From assembly GCA_963070105.1 (NCBI GenBank), contig OY718807.1, forward strand, positions 6,304,983 to 6,368,982: DNA of 64,000 bases. The letters run 5' to 3'. The translations under genes and the position numbers were made by a program. This DNA is from Litomosoides sigmodontis (lineage: Eukaryota; Nematoda; Chromadorea; Rhabditida; Onchocercidae). This document shows positions 53,001 to 64,000 of the stretch, piece after piece. The notes below the pieces were generated by a model. It saw nothing but the letters and a program-made list of their open reading frames with translations. It was not told the origin of the DNA and made no database searches. The first letter of the stretch is position 1; each line of letters begins with the position of its first letter.

Positions 53001-54328
53001 TAATTGTTTCATAAGAATTGGTTGGAATTAATTCCAGAATTCTCTGCTTGAAAAACAGATTCAAGAGATAAACTACCAGCTGGAAGATGATCAACGCTCA
53101 TACGAAGCAGCGCTGAACGATCGTGATGCGCAAATTCGAACGATGCGCGAAGAATGCCAAACTTTGATGGTTGAACTCCAAATGCTCCTTGATACTAAGC
53201 AGGTTAATCTGCGAATAATTACTTAAGAGATCCTGAGAACTAACGTTCTCAACCGATATTCTCTTATACGTTGCAGAAACATGTTTAGTTAATTTTTTTT
53301 TTCTCCTACAGACATTAGATGCAGAAATAGCAATTTACCGGAAGATGCTGGAGGGTGAGGAGAATCGTGTCGGATTGCGTCAACTGGCTGAGCACGTTGT
53401 ACGTACTCATGAGTTAACACATCGAGAAGATACAGGTTGATGATTATTGACATTTTCATACTCTTTACGCTTTTTGTATTATAGCAAAAAATTATCCACA
53501 AAATACTGAAAGAAATTCTAGTTCTGATTCCTTTTCTTCAGAATCGTTTAATTTCTTTATATTCAAAATTTCAACAAGTTTGTGTATGTTCACTTCGTGG
53601 ACTGAGAAAATAACTTACAGATACTACGAGAGTTACAAAAGGCGAAGCCGCATCACGCACATCATTTCAACGATCTGCTAAAGGAAATGTTTCCATTCAG
53701 GTTCTCATTGTCTTTTCTCCTTGCACTTCAAAAACTGAATGAATAGCAGAAATTTCTACGTTAAGTGAAATAGCAAAAACTTCCACGACAAACAAAAGCG
53801 AAAAAAAAGACGCCACTAATTTTAAATAATATTTGCAGGAAACATCAGCTGATGGTACATTTATTGTGATTCAAAATACGCATCGCACCAAGGAAGAATC
53901 AATTGGTGAATGGAAATTGAAGAAAAAAATTGATGGGAAGAAGGAAATTACTTACATATTTCCACATAACTTCATTCTTAAACCCGGAAAAAGTGTGAAG
54001 GTTCATCGATGCTTCCAAATTACTGCAAATTTAAAAAGATATTTCCATTTTTGTCAACTCCTATTAGCTTACAACACATTTAATAGAAACGAAAGCAAAA
54101 ATTTCAATGGAAGAGAAGAAAAGTGAAAGTTCTGAAATTTTGTCATTGAAGAAAGTTTTTCTTTCATTACAGATTATGGCTCGTGGACACGGCATTTCAT
54201 CACCGCCCGAGCAGCTTATCTTCGATGGAGAAGATTCATTTGGACATGGTCCAAACGTTCGTACCATTCTCTACAGTCGTGACGGTGAGGAACGAGCTAC
54301 ACTTATACAACGTTCCAGCAAAGCCTAA
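50013..54328 (+). CDS. Cytoplasmic intermediate filament protein (nematode IFA-like)
   Basis: Secure exons: 50819-51052, 51482-51595, 51712-51809, 52034-52220, 52465-52674, 52753-52926, 53038-53202, 53312-53435, 53621-53700, 53839-54000, 54173-54328. The proposed first exon, 50013-50072, joins in phase, giving 587 residues. The rod begins near residue 79 ([20 protein letters not shown], then [10 protein letters not shown]) and ends at 415-433 ([19 protein letters not shown]), both signature intermediate filament motifs; heptad coiled coil lies between. The tail from about 460 is a lamin-tail domain ([36 protein letters not shown]). The long coil 1b and the lamin tail are typical of invertebrate cytoplasmic filaments. 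The protein would form filaments in muscle, epidermis or gut; which tissue is unknown. An alternative head starting at 50501 ([14 protein letters not shown]) with an extra exon near 50738-50785 also keeps phase. Confidence 0.93.
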
Positions 54329-54485
54329 CAATACTTTGGCAGTTATTCCATTACGAATTCCCAAACATTCTTTTAACTGAATCAAAATGAAATGAAATGC
54401 AGCTGTTTTCAACAACGAAATGTATTAAATCGAAGTGAAGCACTTATTATTCGTTCTCTTTTCAAATGCGGAAAAGTTGAAAGCA

Positions 54486-54491
54486 AATAAA
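54486..54491 (+). terminator. Poly(A) signal of the intermediate filament gene
   Basis: AATAAA about 160 nt after the stop codon at 54328. Confidence 0.55.
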
Positions 54492-55565
54492 GTGTAAAAA
54501 GCTATTCCGAATTCCGAGAAATTTGCAAAGTATCATTCGAATCATGAATTCTTGCTCCAATTACAGATGCGATAATTTGATGCAACTTTCTAACTCCAAT
54601 AGCCCTTTCCACACTATTCAGTGTGAAATTTCCTTCTTTAGCGAAACCCATGCATCGCCTAAATTAGTTAGTTAATTATTTCATATTTTCTCTGAAGTAT
54701 TCCAAACCATGAAATCTGGTAGTGAACTGTTCAGCTTGTTGTGTGGACACGCAAAGCTTGTTGAATACCAGGACAAAACTCATCGTTAATTGTGCTACAT
54801 TCGTTAAAGAAACCAAACCCAGCTACATGACTGATGTGTTCCAGGAAGACTAAATGACCTTTTACAGTGTTCCACAGCAATTTAATAGGTGTCAGAAAGG
54901 TCAAGAGGATAGGCACTGCTTTTATGGGAGTTGAGGAAGAAAAAAGAGAGAGCTATTTCTTCCGGATAGGACTTTTACAATAAAAAAGGAACTATAAATT
55001 TGTACTTTTATGTTGCAAAGCATTAAACAGTAAATCTGAACACACTTTTGTTCCATAAACTAATTCCTTTATTAGTTGTGCCTGAAAAAAACAGGATGTA
55101 CGGGATGGACCGTGATCGGCAGGATGACGGAGATTGAAGCTTCTGGAAGAACAGGGACCTGGCCTGAGACTTAATAATTGCATTGATATTTTGGTATTTT
55201 TTGGACCTATAAGTAAATCGCGGTTTTGGGGGTGTGGTACTATGGTTTACTTCTGCGGCATTATGCAGTGGAGGTAATGGTACTGTCCTGCTGAGTTACG
55301 ATTCTTCACGGTGTCTGCATAACTGTGTTAAGTTACAGCAATTCTACCATGGTGGATTTGGTGATTATATGTTGGTAGGTGGTGATATGTGGTACAGAAT
55401 AATAACATTTTACCGACTTTTAGTTTTTTTCTATGTCCATCTGGATCACGAAACTAGTTTATATAACACATAGAATTACTGTAACCAGTTTTAAAAGTGT
55501 GATGTTATTTGTGGCGTTAAAGAGACTGAGGTTTCTGTTCGTGGATCAACTTTTAAATTTTCTGT

Positions 55566-55567
55566 AG
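55566..55567 (+). promoter_or_regulatory. Likely spliced-leader acceptor for exos-7
   Basis: The sequence TTTAAATTTTCTGTAG ends 20 nt before the start codon at 55588. There is a good pyrimidine stretch and no in-frame cis exon upstream. Confidence 0.5.
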
Positions 55568-55587
55568 GTTCGAAATTGATTTAGAAA

Positions 55588-58347
55588 ATGGAAGTTCAAT
55601 TGAGTGAAGCGGAAAAGGTATTCATAATACATGGGGCACAAGAAGGTCTGCGAGCTGATGGGCGTAGGTAAGTATGTTATAGTTGATTTAAAATTATTCT
55701 GTGCAAAGTTGTGGTTTCATAGCACATTATTTTTTCTACTTAATTTTTAGGTAAGATTTTGGATAACCTTGTTTTTTTATTTATATGCTGTTTATATTTT
55801 CGTACGTATCATCGCTTTAAGGAGGGTCTGGTTATAGCTCGATGTAATACTGAGAAATTATGGATTGCCTCTCATTTCATTTTACCGTATAAAATTCTTA
55901 GTTAGTTTCCCCTTGTCTTAGTGCTTCGCACAAAATACTTCTATTACAGACCATTCGATTACCGGCCTGTAATTGTTCAAACCGGTGTTTTAGCAACGAC
56001 AAATGGTTCGTCACGTGTTCGGATAGGTTCAACTGATCTATTAATTGGTGTTAAAGCTGAGCTAATCACTGTGGAAAATGTTGCTCTTTATCGGAATCGG
56101 TTAAATTTCTTTGTTGATTGCTCAGCAAATGCCACTCCACTCTTTGCTGGTATGTAAGAAGTTCTCTCTCATTATCAATTTTAGACGTTAAAGCCATTGG
56201 TGATTGACATGAGTCTTGTTTTGGGCATGGAAATGCATCCGGATACAAGCGAAATAAAGAATTATTGGATAAGCTAATGGAAAATCTCTACTCATCTATA
56301 TATCGTTCCTTCTATATCTTTCGTCTATCTCTTAAACAATGCTTAGTACTTCAGTTTATGCATCCTTAAAATAGTTTTTTTACCTTTCAAATTAATAATA
56401 TTATATAACTTTCAGTAAGAAGAATTTTCGAGATGATTTTAGACTTAACTTTTTTTGTATTATAGATTTTAGAGTGATTTTTTGCGATTGAAGGACTTAC
56501 ACTAGGAAATTATCGTTTTCATTTCTACTGATGACGAATGTACTAGTTTTGATGTCACCTGCGAGGTCTGTGATCTTGTATGAGATTTGTATCTTCAGTC
56601 ATTCTTTTTGAAATTGTTGGTGAAACCTAGGATAATTTTAGGTCGTGGCGGTGAGGAATTCGCAGATGAATTGAGTGCGGCGTTGGATGCTGCTTATGAC
56701 AACAACTATGTGCTTCCAGATTTGAAGAAGTAATTATAAATGATAATGTAAACCATAACATATGATTCGAATGTAGCTTTCTTAAAATTTTGGGTTTCTT
56801 CCTCACAATTCTAGCTTTGATCTATTTCTGCAGGCTAGTTCTAACTCCGATGCATGCATGGAAACTGTTTGTGGATATTGTTCTTTTGCAGTGCGACGGC
56901 AATGTCATCGATGCAGCAGGTTTAGGGGTTGGTGTTTTTTTTTTTCAGAATGTATGCATTTAGACAATACATTGATTGAAATAGCAGGAAGCTAGAAAGT
57001 TGGAGGGCCACTTTTATTTATACTCCGTTATATATTAGTAGTTTCAGGTTAAGGCAGCATTAAAAGATACGGAAATTAGTCAAGTTATAGTTAGGCCGGC
57101 CGATGAGGGAAAGTATACAATCGATTTGCCGGATGACAATACCGTTTGGAAATTAGATATATCAAGGTATGCATGATTTAATACACCTGTTTTATTTTTA
57201 AAATCTAATTTGTCTATTTTAATGAGAGGCTATCCTTCATGTGAACTGGTTCTCTTCGAGGTCAATTAAATTAAAGTTTCTGATTTATTGTTGGCCCACA
57301 CGACAATCCTAAATTCAAAATCAGGAGAGCAGTGTTTGGCAGAACGACTCTATTATACTTTGCTCTTCCATGCTTCTTCTTTTATAGAGGCAATGCTTAA
57401 TTTCGTTAATATGATTGATATTCGTAAACAACATTTGTAATCACACTGTTTCCCAGTCAAATCTGTTTGTAAAATTTTCATTTTTACAGAGTCCCTTTGT
57501 TCGTTAGTGTAAATAGGCTTGGAACTGCTAAAATTGTTGACAATTCATTAGCAGAAGAAGCATGCACCCGCACATCCGTGTGGATTGCTGTTGCTCAACA
57601 ATTTGCTTACGACGCCAATTGCATTGTATGCCTAATTTTTTTTTTTTATGCAAAATAATTAGACTGCATGAGCCTTCTGAATGATGCTCGGAATTTTCTA
57701 AGATACGAAACTAGGGTGAACCAGATACATATTATGTACTAATAAATATGAAGATACGGTAAGTAGAGGATGTAGGAAACTGAATGTAGAGTTTTTTCAG
57801 GAAAATAATCATTCCGCAGTAAAGCGAGATGATAGTTGCATAATTACATTTATGAGACAGTGTGGTGGTGGTACGCTTGAAATGGATTCACTTGGTTGGT
57901 ACTCCTTTTTGTTTTAATAAATTTTCCGCAGAGAAACTGTCATTCTTCTAAAGAAATTTAAGCTTATTACAACACATAAATTTCTTTCGTTTTATGGCAA
58001 TAGTTTTAAAATCTCTTCAAAGCACTGTCAAAAAATCAGAGAAATTTTCCATAGCTGAGGAATTCGTCATATATTTAACAATATATTCATTTCTAATTTA
58101 TAGTATTCCAAGTTTAACTACCGCAGTTCGACTAATTCGCTTGTTTTCAAAGATAAGGAAATGTTAATAAGGAATAATAGCATTTTCACGCAAATATGCT
58201 TTTCATTAGCTTACGTTTTATACAGTTTTAGAAGAAATGATCAATATTGGTTTAAAAGCTGTGTGCCAACTGCATGAAGCACTTGATCGGAGATTAATGG
58301 ATGAAAACTGGGTGGCAGAAAAACCTTTGTCAACGTTCTTACAATAA
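55588..58347 (+). CDS. exos-7: Exosome complex subunit RRP42 (EXOSC7)
   Basis: Eight exons (55588-55667, 55950-56149, 56642-56729, 56834-56927, 57048-57166, 57490-57625, 57801-57894, 58226-58347) join in frame to 310 residues; human EXOSC7 is about 290. The protein is one of the six RNase PH-fold ring subunits of the RNA exosome, which threads RNA to the catalytic subunit in nucleus and cytoplasm. Diagnostic segments are the N-terminal LSEAEKVFIIHGAQEGLRAD followed by GRR, the RNase PH core RIGSTDLLIGVKAE and NFFVDCSANATP, the GNVIDAAGLGVKAAL helix, and the C-terminal EEACTRTSVWIAVAQQ. Like other eukaryotic ring subunits it should be catalytically inert. Introns fall at phase-consistent GT-AG sites. 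The 5' neighbour (intermediate filament) is 1.26 kb away, too far for a typical operon. Confidence 0.97.
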
Positions 58348-58549
58348 ACAAAAAACAAAGCCTTTTGGGGTGAACATTTGCATACAGTAAGGTAATTTTG
58401 GGATTTGAAAAAATTTTACAATATTTTTGCCATTATTGTGTTGTAATGTCAGGTGTCCCAGAAAAATAGTACTGAAATATTTAGTAATTGTTTACAGATT
58501 TTATGTAGTTTTTGACTGCTCAATCTCATGAAGGATATTACGAATGTTG

Positions 58550-58555
58550 AATAAA
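58550..58555 (+). terminator. Poly(A) signal of exos-7
   Basis: AATAAA 203 nt after the stop codon at 58347. Another AATAAA overlaps the stop itself and is too close to act alone. Confidence 0.55.
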
Positions 58556-58931
58556 GGGATCAGCCTTTAATCTTTTCCATCTGAAAAAAATGAGTGGAAT
58601 TTCATAAATACGAAATGCTAATTGTTTCTAGTCTGTGTATTTTTTTTCTATCTGTTCGCCTCCATTTTGTTTCTATGTGTTTCGATCTCAAGCACAGCTA
58701 AATTTCGAGAGATCCATCCTCATTTTTTTTTCTTTCGAAAACATGCCGGGCGAACTTCCAAAAATTGTTTTTTCTTTAAGATTAGGCTCGAAATGATTGT
58801 ATAGAACCAGTCAGTACACGTACCAATCTATTTTAGTTGAATCTCAAACATATGTACTTCTGTGTCTTTACATCCGTCCTCGTATACCTCCATGAAATAT
58901 TTATTTGAAAATTTACAGGATTTTCTGAGTT

Positions 58932-58937
58932 TTTATT
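58932..58937 (-). terminator. Poly(A) signal of lpd-3
   Basis: Minus-strand AATAAA 103 nt after the stop codon at 59040. Confidence 0.5.
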
Positions 58938-59039
58938 AAGTTTTCTATTTTATATTGTTTCACATGTTTTATGTTCATCAAAAAAAAATGAAACCAAAAA
59001 TAAATGCTGATTCGTATCATAGTCCTGCACTGTATTTTG

Positions 59040-62000
59040 TCATACATTATTAGTCATTGAATCACTTTTTACTGAAGCTTCTTTCGCAGCTTTCACGATA
59101 GAAAAAAGAGCTTTTGATGCGAACATGTCACAGTGATCCAATATATGTCTTTGCAGAACTTTGGGTATAGTATTTCGATGATCGAATATCTTAAATAATT
59201 CTCACCACCTTTGATCTGGTTAGCTTTTGCTAACTACACCCTTCATCTTTTCATTTTGTGATATCTGTTGTCCTTCCTTTCATCACCAGGTTAATATCAA
59301 TCATGTTAATCATAAGTCATTTGATTATTGGATTATTGAGTTGCTATTCCTCCCCTACCATTCGTCTTCGTCCTATGGTTGGGAAATTTTAATTCTTAGA
59401 CAATTTATCTCAATATGCATTCCCACTGGTATGGAAATTTTCACTTCAATCTCTCCCGAAGAAAATATCTGAATTAGAACGCTACGAATGCAATGCAATG
59501 TTTCAATGTATTTGCGTCAATCTATCGGTTTGAACCTCTCTGTTACATTCTACGTACCTACTATTTCTTTCAGAGATTGGATTAGATGATACATCATAAT
59601 TCTTCCTTATTTCAATTACCCGAGTGCCAAACAGAGAATTGTTTGAGACCATTAATTTAAGCTATCTGCATAACTTCCCATACTTACTTGCAGCTTGCGC
59701 AAAATCTCATCAATGACTGGCGGATCCCACTTCACCTTATCGATAAATCGTATTTTTGGATCCACTTTCCACTTCTTGCAAATGTACTGTCGTTGATCAG
59801 TTTTTCCACTTTCGTCCTTTCCTGCCTCTTTCGTGGATGGTTTTCCCGTTATTTTTTCAACTTCTTTATCCTGAATTATATTAAACATGCGTGCATATTA
59901 ATCTTCAGTTCCTCGTATCTTCCGTCAATTTCCGGTTTTTTCGATTATCTTCAAGCACGCAGTATACATGCTTTTGCAACAGCTTTGGGAAAGTGAAAAA
60001 GCGGTAGCAGTTAAAAATTTGTAGTTGGCACAATAAAAACCTGTTCGATAAGATAAGATCGAAGTAGTTCAGGAAGAAAGTTGATTTGTGTTGTAAGATC
60101 AGTTTGGACACCAAGCGGATGATGGAAGTTACATATGACACTGCAGAGGACCTGAAAAAATTCAAGTATTTTTCTCCAAATTATCTAAACTTGAAAATAT
60201 AGCGAGGATGAAAACGGAAAACAAAAGTTTCATTACTAATATTCCTGACCGCATGCATTTTTTGCAGCTTTATCCGAAAATTAATAAAATTCCAGTGTTT
60301 CTGGTATATATTGTCAAGTGAGTTGAATCACTTCTAGATTCAAATCTGATCTCTATTATTAACCAATCCCTACGAATATTTTGAGATTAAAGAAGGAAAT
60401 GGACATCGGATTTAACGTTTCGCAGCTTGTCTGAGTCGATCGGTGCCTTTTGAATGCTCGTAAAAATAGCATCCATTGCTGGCAATCTAAAAAAATGTGA
60501 CCGACAAAAATCTCACTTTTCTTTGATGATAATATGTATTTATTTAGTAAAATTGACCCAGTTCTTTACACGTATTAAGGAAGTTTAGAAACGAAAATGT
60601 GATATTACGCTGTAACTCTGTATCAGTAGTTGAAATGATTTCAAAAATTTTAGTTCAGGAAGAGGAGAAAAAATCACTCGAAGAGCTCGAGTACTGTTGG
60701 TTGAGTTTTGTTTGAGTTATTATTATTCGGGAAGAAAAGTTGAGCCAACGGTTCATCAATGCATAATGTTAGGCAATCTTGAACTGTTGCATACTTTGGC
60801 AAAGTTTGATTTTTACGACGCTAAAAGAGGACAGGTACAAACTGTTAGGTTGAATAAGGTACTACACACACAGTTACGCTGTGATAACTTACTTTAATAT
60901 AATATTACAGAAAATAATTTTCTTCGAAGACAAGCAACGCTTATGTATTAGTTTATAATCCTTGCAAATACTTGAGGAACACAAAGAATTTCAACTCATT
61001 CTCTCAAACTCAAGAAATGTACAACCATTTCATGCAGAGGATTTCTACGAAAGGGACAAATATTATTCGGAAATATGAGTAATTTTCGCAATTTAATAAA
61101 TTATACATTTCTTTTTTCCATCAAATTTTGATATTTCATATTTAAAAAAAAAGGAGCCAAAACTCGTACCTCAACTTTACAAATAGCACTTGTGCTGTGG
61201 TGAAGTTTATTTTCTTTCGTTACACCGCTTAATTTGAGCAATAATTTCTCAGATAAGTCAATGCCAATAGTTTGTTTTTCGTCGATAAATGCATACTGTG
61301 CAGCATTCGAGAAAATCAGTGTTGGCTGATTGAGATAGAAAAGTGCCCAGCTGAATGGCATAAGATAATCGAAAGAGAAGTTTATGATAAGTTCTCAATT
61401 CAGTTCAACTTATGTTAGTGTTAAAAAAAAATGCCGAATACGACTGTTTAACTTGTTGATTTACCTTAAACATTTCACAAAGTATACATGTGAGAAGTGC
61501 CTGAGTTTTTGTTTGCTAGTAAATGATAATGGAAATTTAAATGGGTCTACGTGTGCAGCACATTCATACAAATTTCAAACCACAGAAACTGGCTGACATT
61601 TGTAATCATTATCATTTGCACACCAGAATTATGTGCTGTATGTATCAATAACAATAATTCTAGCAAATTATCGTAAATAAGAAATTTGAAAAAATGTTTC
61701 ATTTCTGAACTTTAATGACATTTTCGATTCACTCGATTTATACTTAATTCTTTACAATAAAAAAAAACTTGAGTGGATGATGACTTTTATTCCTTCATCT
61801 TTGCTTAGGGATTTTTTCCAACCAAAATGAAATGGAATTGAGTTCAGTGCAGCCTCGCAAAAGCATTTAATTACAATGAATCGATAATTTGTACGCTACA
61901 AATTACTAACCGATTTGCCGTAATTTCACCTTCCATTAGAACGACTGAAGCTTGCTGTCCAACAGAAATAAATCGTCCACCAATAATTGTTCGTCCATTG

Positions 62001-63933
62001 CTAGCGTTAGGTATTGGAAATGTTTTACTTTTCATTTGCATATCAGTGACCAAATCAAGAATCGCTGCCCAATGAAATATTTGTGATAACTTTTTCTTGC
62101 TTTTCATTGTTGATGATAATGATTTATTTGTTAAATTAAGCAATGTCCGACTATCTTCCATTTGTTCCTTCAATTGATTTCATTTTCATTTCTGTCCTCA
62201 ATTTACTTATCACTTTATTATTTTCAAATTTTATTTACAATTAAGTCATCGCTAAGATTTATGTTTTTTAATATCTGCACGTTTTATTGCCTCCAGCAAG
62301 CAATATAAATTTAAAGAAAGAATTAAAAATAAAACTCATTTATGCTCAGAGCAGAACAGAATAGAATTTGTTAAAATTTGCATTTAACTAGCTACCAATT
62401 CATTCCATATCCCCATCTCTTTCTCACAATCTTCCGATTTGGAATGAATTAAAAGCCTACCTTAAAGAAAATACTAAGCTTTTGGATGATACTATCAATA
62501 CTGTTCAATGAAACTTTAGTGATAATAGTTTGCAGTTTAGAGTATTTTAAAACTGTGTTAAGCATTATCACTGCCTTTTTTATCTGTAAATATGCAAGGT
62601 AAGGCGTGGATATTGCAACTTTCCTCTTAATTACACACACCAAATTCGATCTGTTTGATATTTTAAAACATGGAGGCAGATGGTTTCTAATGCAGTTTAT
62701 AAATAAGGATTCATTCGCCCCAAGGATCAATTTATAAAATTTATAGTTGCTTTTTAAGATTTCGTAACGCCCTAAAGATTCCCTAAAGCTTTTCATACCT
62801 TTCCATCGTGATCATTGCATGATTTCCACTCATCGCTAAGCACAAGAGATAGCTGGTCAAATAATACTACAATAACCACACGACCCATCCAGACAATTTG
62901 CATTTCCATTTCTGTGAAATTTATCTTCGACGAAAATGATGTAGGTTTCTGAAGAAGTGAAGACTGTTGAAATAAATTTTCCTTCCTTCGAGGTATTTAT
63001 TTCATGAAGTTTAGAAGTCCTTAAGAGATGCAAACTCAAAACAAACATTGAAGAGTGACATCCAGTTAAAATTGAATGCAGCATTAGAGAGTCGTAGTGA
63101 TCCGGAAATAGCACCACCTTTTGCTTCCTGTTCCAGAAGTGATACGGCAAGGCACATATTCAACCGTCGTTCGACCAGCGGTTGAAGCTTTAAATTGAGG
63201 AGAAAAGGATAGAAATTAATTCGGAAATTTTTTTATTTCTTGTAGACATAACGAAAATGAAAAAATTAGATCACAACTGACGATTGATCTGTGATTTGGA
63301 GCAAATTACTTTCATATTTACACTGCAGATGAAGTCTTCCTTTTCTAATCTGATTAATTAATTTTAACCAAATTTGGAATAAAATGGAAAAAAACAAATT
63401 TATAATATTACTGAATAGCGTCACCCCAAAATAAAGGAAAATACTTCCGTGCTAGTGGCGTAGTCATTATTCGACGAGAAGCTTATATGAGACTGGAAAC
63501 AATACATTTCTTCTGAGCGATGCACAAATCATATGTAATAAACTAACGCAAAGCATAAATTTTGCAGATATTTTATCAGCAATCCAAGTTGTGTCACCCA
63601 TTGCACTGGACATTTGAATTTTCGCCTTGAAAGCCTCCCATTGGACATTGATTAATGCTTCAACCGCTAATTTATTCATCATTTTGCTCGTTTGTTTTGA
63701 GCTGTAATTAGCTAACAACTCATTTTTACACAGTATATCATACTGAAACAGGAAAAATAAACATACAATGATCGACCAGACTCAACACTTTGACTTTTCA
63801 AAAACTGATTGTGCTTGAGTAGACGTTGAGCAATCCTTCTACGATACCACGGAGCTGGGAATGCGATTAGTTGAGAAAGTTTCCGCATATCATATGTAAA
63901 GGTTGCTTGGCCAATTTCAACTGTGCATGTAAT
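59040..63933 (-). CDS. lpd-3: Bridge-like lipid transfer protein BLTP1 / LPD-3, C-terminal part
   Basis: Twelve minus-strand exons join in frame to the last 609 residues: 63933-63767, 63701-63548, 63187-63047, 62948-62799, 62583-62461, 62167-61911, 61350-61170, 60820-60678, 60486-60417, 60151-60041, 59870-59688, 59189-59040. The upstream part lies beyond the window. Family members (human KIAA1109, fly Tweek, worm LPD-3) are very long proteins that channel phospholipids between ER and plasma membrane. Recognised C-terminal landmarks in order: FTYDMRKLSQLIAFPAPWYR, SAMGDTTW, KINFTEMEMQIVWMG, LSDEWK, WALFYLNQP, CKKWKVDPKIRF, NTIPKVLQRHILDHCD. They run in the same order as my memory of the human protein. 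All twelve junctions keep phase. Codon composition and exon sizes are ordinary; no break is seen. Confidence 0.95.
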
Positions 63934-64000
63934 CTGCAAATGCATTCAGTGCACCTGCTTTTAGTCAAGGCAAATTTCTTCTACAACTCATGCCTAAAGG
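63934..64000 (-). other. lpd-3: lpd-3 intron and possible partial exon at the window edge
   Basis: Minus-strand sequence just upstream of the exon at 63933 ends in TGCATTTGCAG, a good acceptor. About 50 nt further up, GAGTT|GTAGAA is a possible donor, which would leave only a few codons of the preceding exon inside the window. Confidence 0.4.

Larger units (their letters stand above)
54329..55587. other. Intergenic region with unusual composition
   Basis: The part 54720-55480 is richer in GC than other intergenic DNA here. It has open frames on the minus strand (54731-54916 and 54992-55183) and the plus strand (55234-55473), without recognisable domains or clean splice structure. One TTACTGTAA word lies at 55476-55484. 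It could be a decayed gene, a non-coding RNA or chance. Confidence 0.4.
58348..59039. other. Convergent 3' intergenic region
   Basis: The 692 bp between the stop codons of exos-7 (+) and lpd-3 (-). It holds the poly(A) signals of both genes and no coding signal. Confidence 0.7.

Noticed and set aside
55195..55205. Sm-site-like ATTTTTTGGA suggesting an snRNA or spliced-leader RNA
   Set aside because: The upstream 100 bases match no U1, U2, U4 or U5 landmark nor the nematode leader sequence, and no clear stem follows.
62449..62796. One continuous 115-codon minus-strand reading
   Set aside because: It reads through an lpd-3 intron. Only 62583-62461 matches the family; the exon before it ends at 62799.
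62857..63150. A 97-codon minus-strand frame overlapping lpd-3
   Set aside because: Wrong frame; the lpd-3 exons 63187-63047 and 62948-62799 in the other frames carry the conserved residues.

Overview
The window reads as a piece of an AT-rich nematode nuclear genome, most likely a clade III (spirurid or filarial) worm. Evidence for this: compact genes with GT-AG introns and TTTCAG/TTTTAG acceptors; likely spliced-leader acceptors (for example TTTCAG 7 nt before an ATG) in front of several start codons; a cuticle collagen with the nematode N-terminal domain; a cytoplasmic intermediate filament gene with a lamin tail; many (CA)n/(GT)n and (CT)n microsatellites. The species-level call is inference. 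I saw no bacterial, viral, transposon or CRISPR content.

Layout. 1-5085: non-coding, simple repeats. 5086-11914 (+): ten-exon C2H2 zinc-finger transcription factor with poly-Q and Asn/Ser/Thr-rich flanks. 11915-16216: non-coding, with a cluster of a TTACTGTAG-type word near 15.2-15.5 kb. 16217-16905 (-): two-exon small secreted basic protein. 19182-27371 (-): seven-exon gene of about 1,503 residues related to vertebrate ERICH3 (glutamate-rich protein 3), with one 3.6 kb acidic exon. About 27.4-42.4 kb: a 15 kb gene-poor stretch rich in microsatellites, with one weak two-exon candidate (31317-32184). 42431-44773 (+): endophilin-like N-BAR protein without a visible SH3 domain. 46462-48032 (+): 289-residue cuticle collagen. 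50013-54328 (+): cytoplasmic intermediate filament protein with lamin tail. 55588-58347 (+): exosome subunit RRP42/EXOSC7. 59040-63933 (-): C-terminal 609 residues of a bridge-like lipid transfer protein (BLTP1/KIAA1109/Tweek/LPD-3), which runs off the right edge.

The genes do not form an obvious pathway. Collagen and intermediate filament are both products of nematode tissue mechanics (cuticle and cytoskeleton). exos-7 and lpd-3 are housekeeping genes arranged tail to tail, with poly(A) signals about 380 bp apart. Exon boundaries were set by hand from reading-frame continuity, splice consensus and remembered family similarity. Each multi-exon model keeps frame through its full length except where stated (the middle of the BAR gene, exon 3 of the ERICH3-like gene, the first exon of the intermediate filament gene). 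I did not find a convincing novel biological system. The most interesting items are the nematode ERICH3-like gene, the SH3-less endophilin-like gene, the small secreted precursor-like protein, and the repeated TTACTGTAG word.
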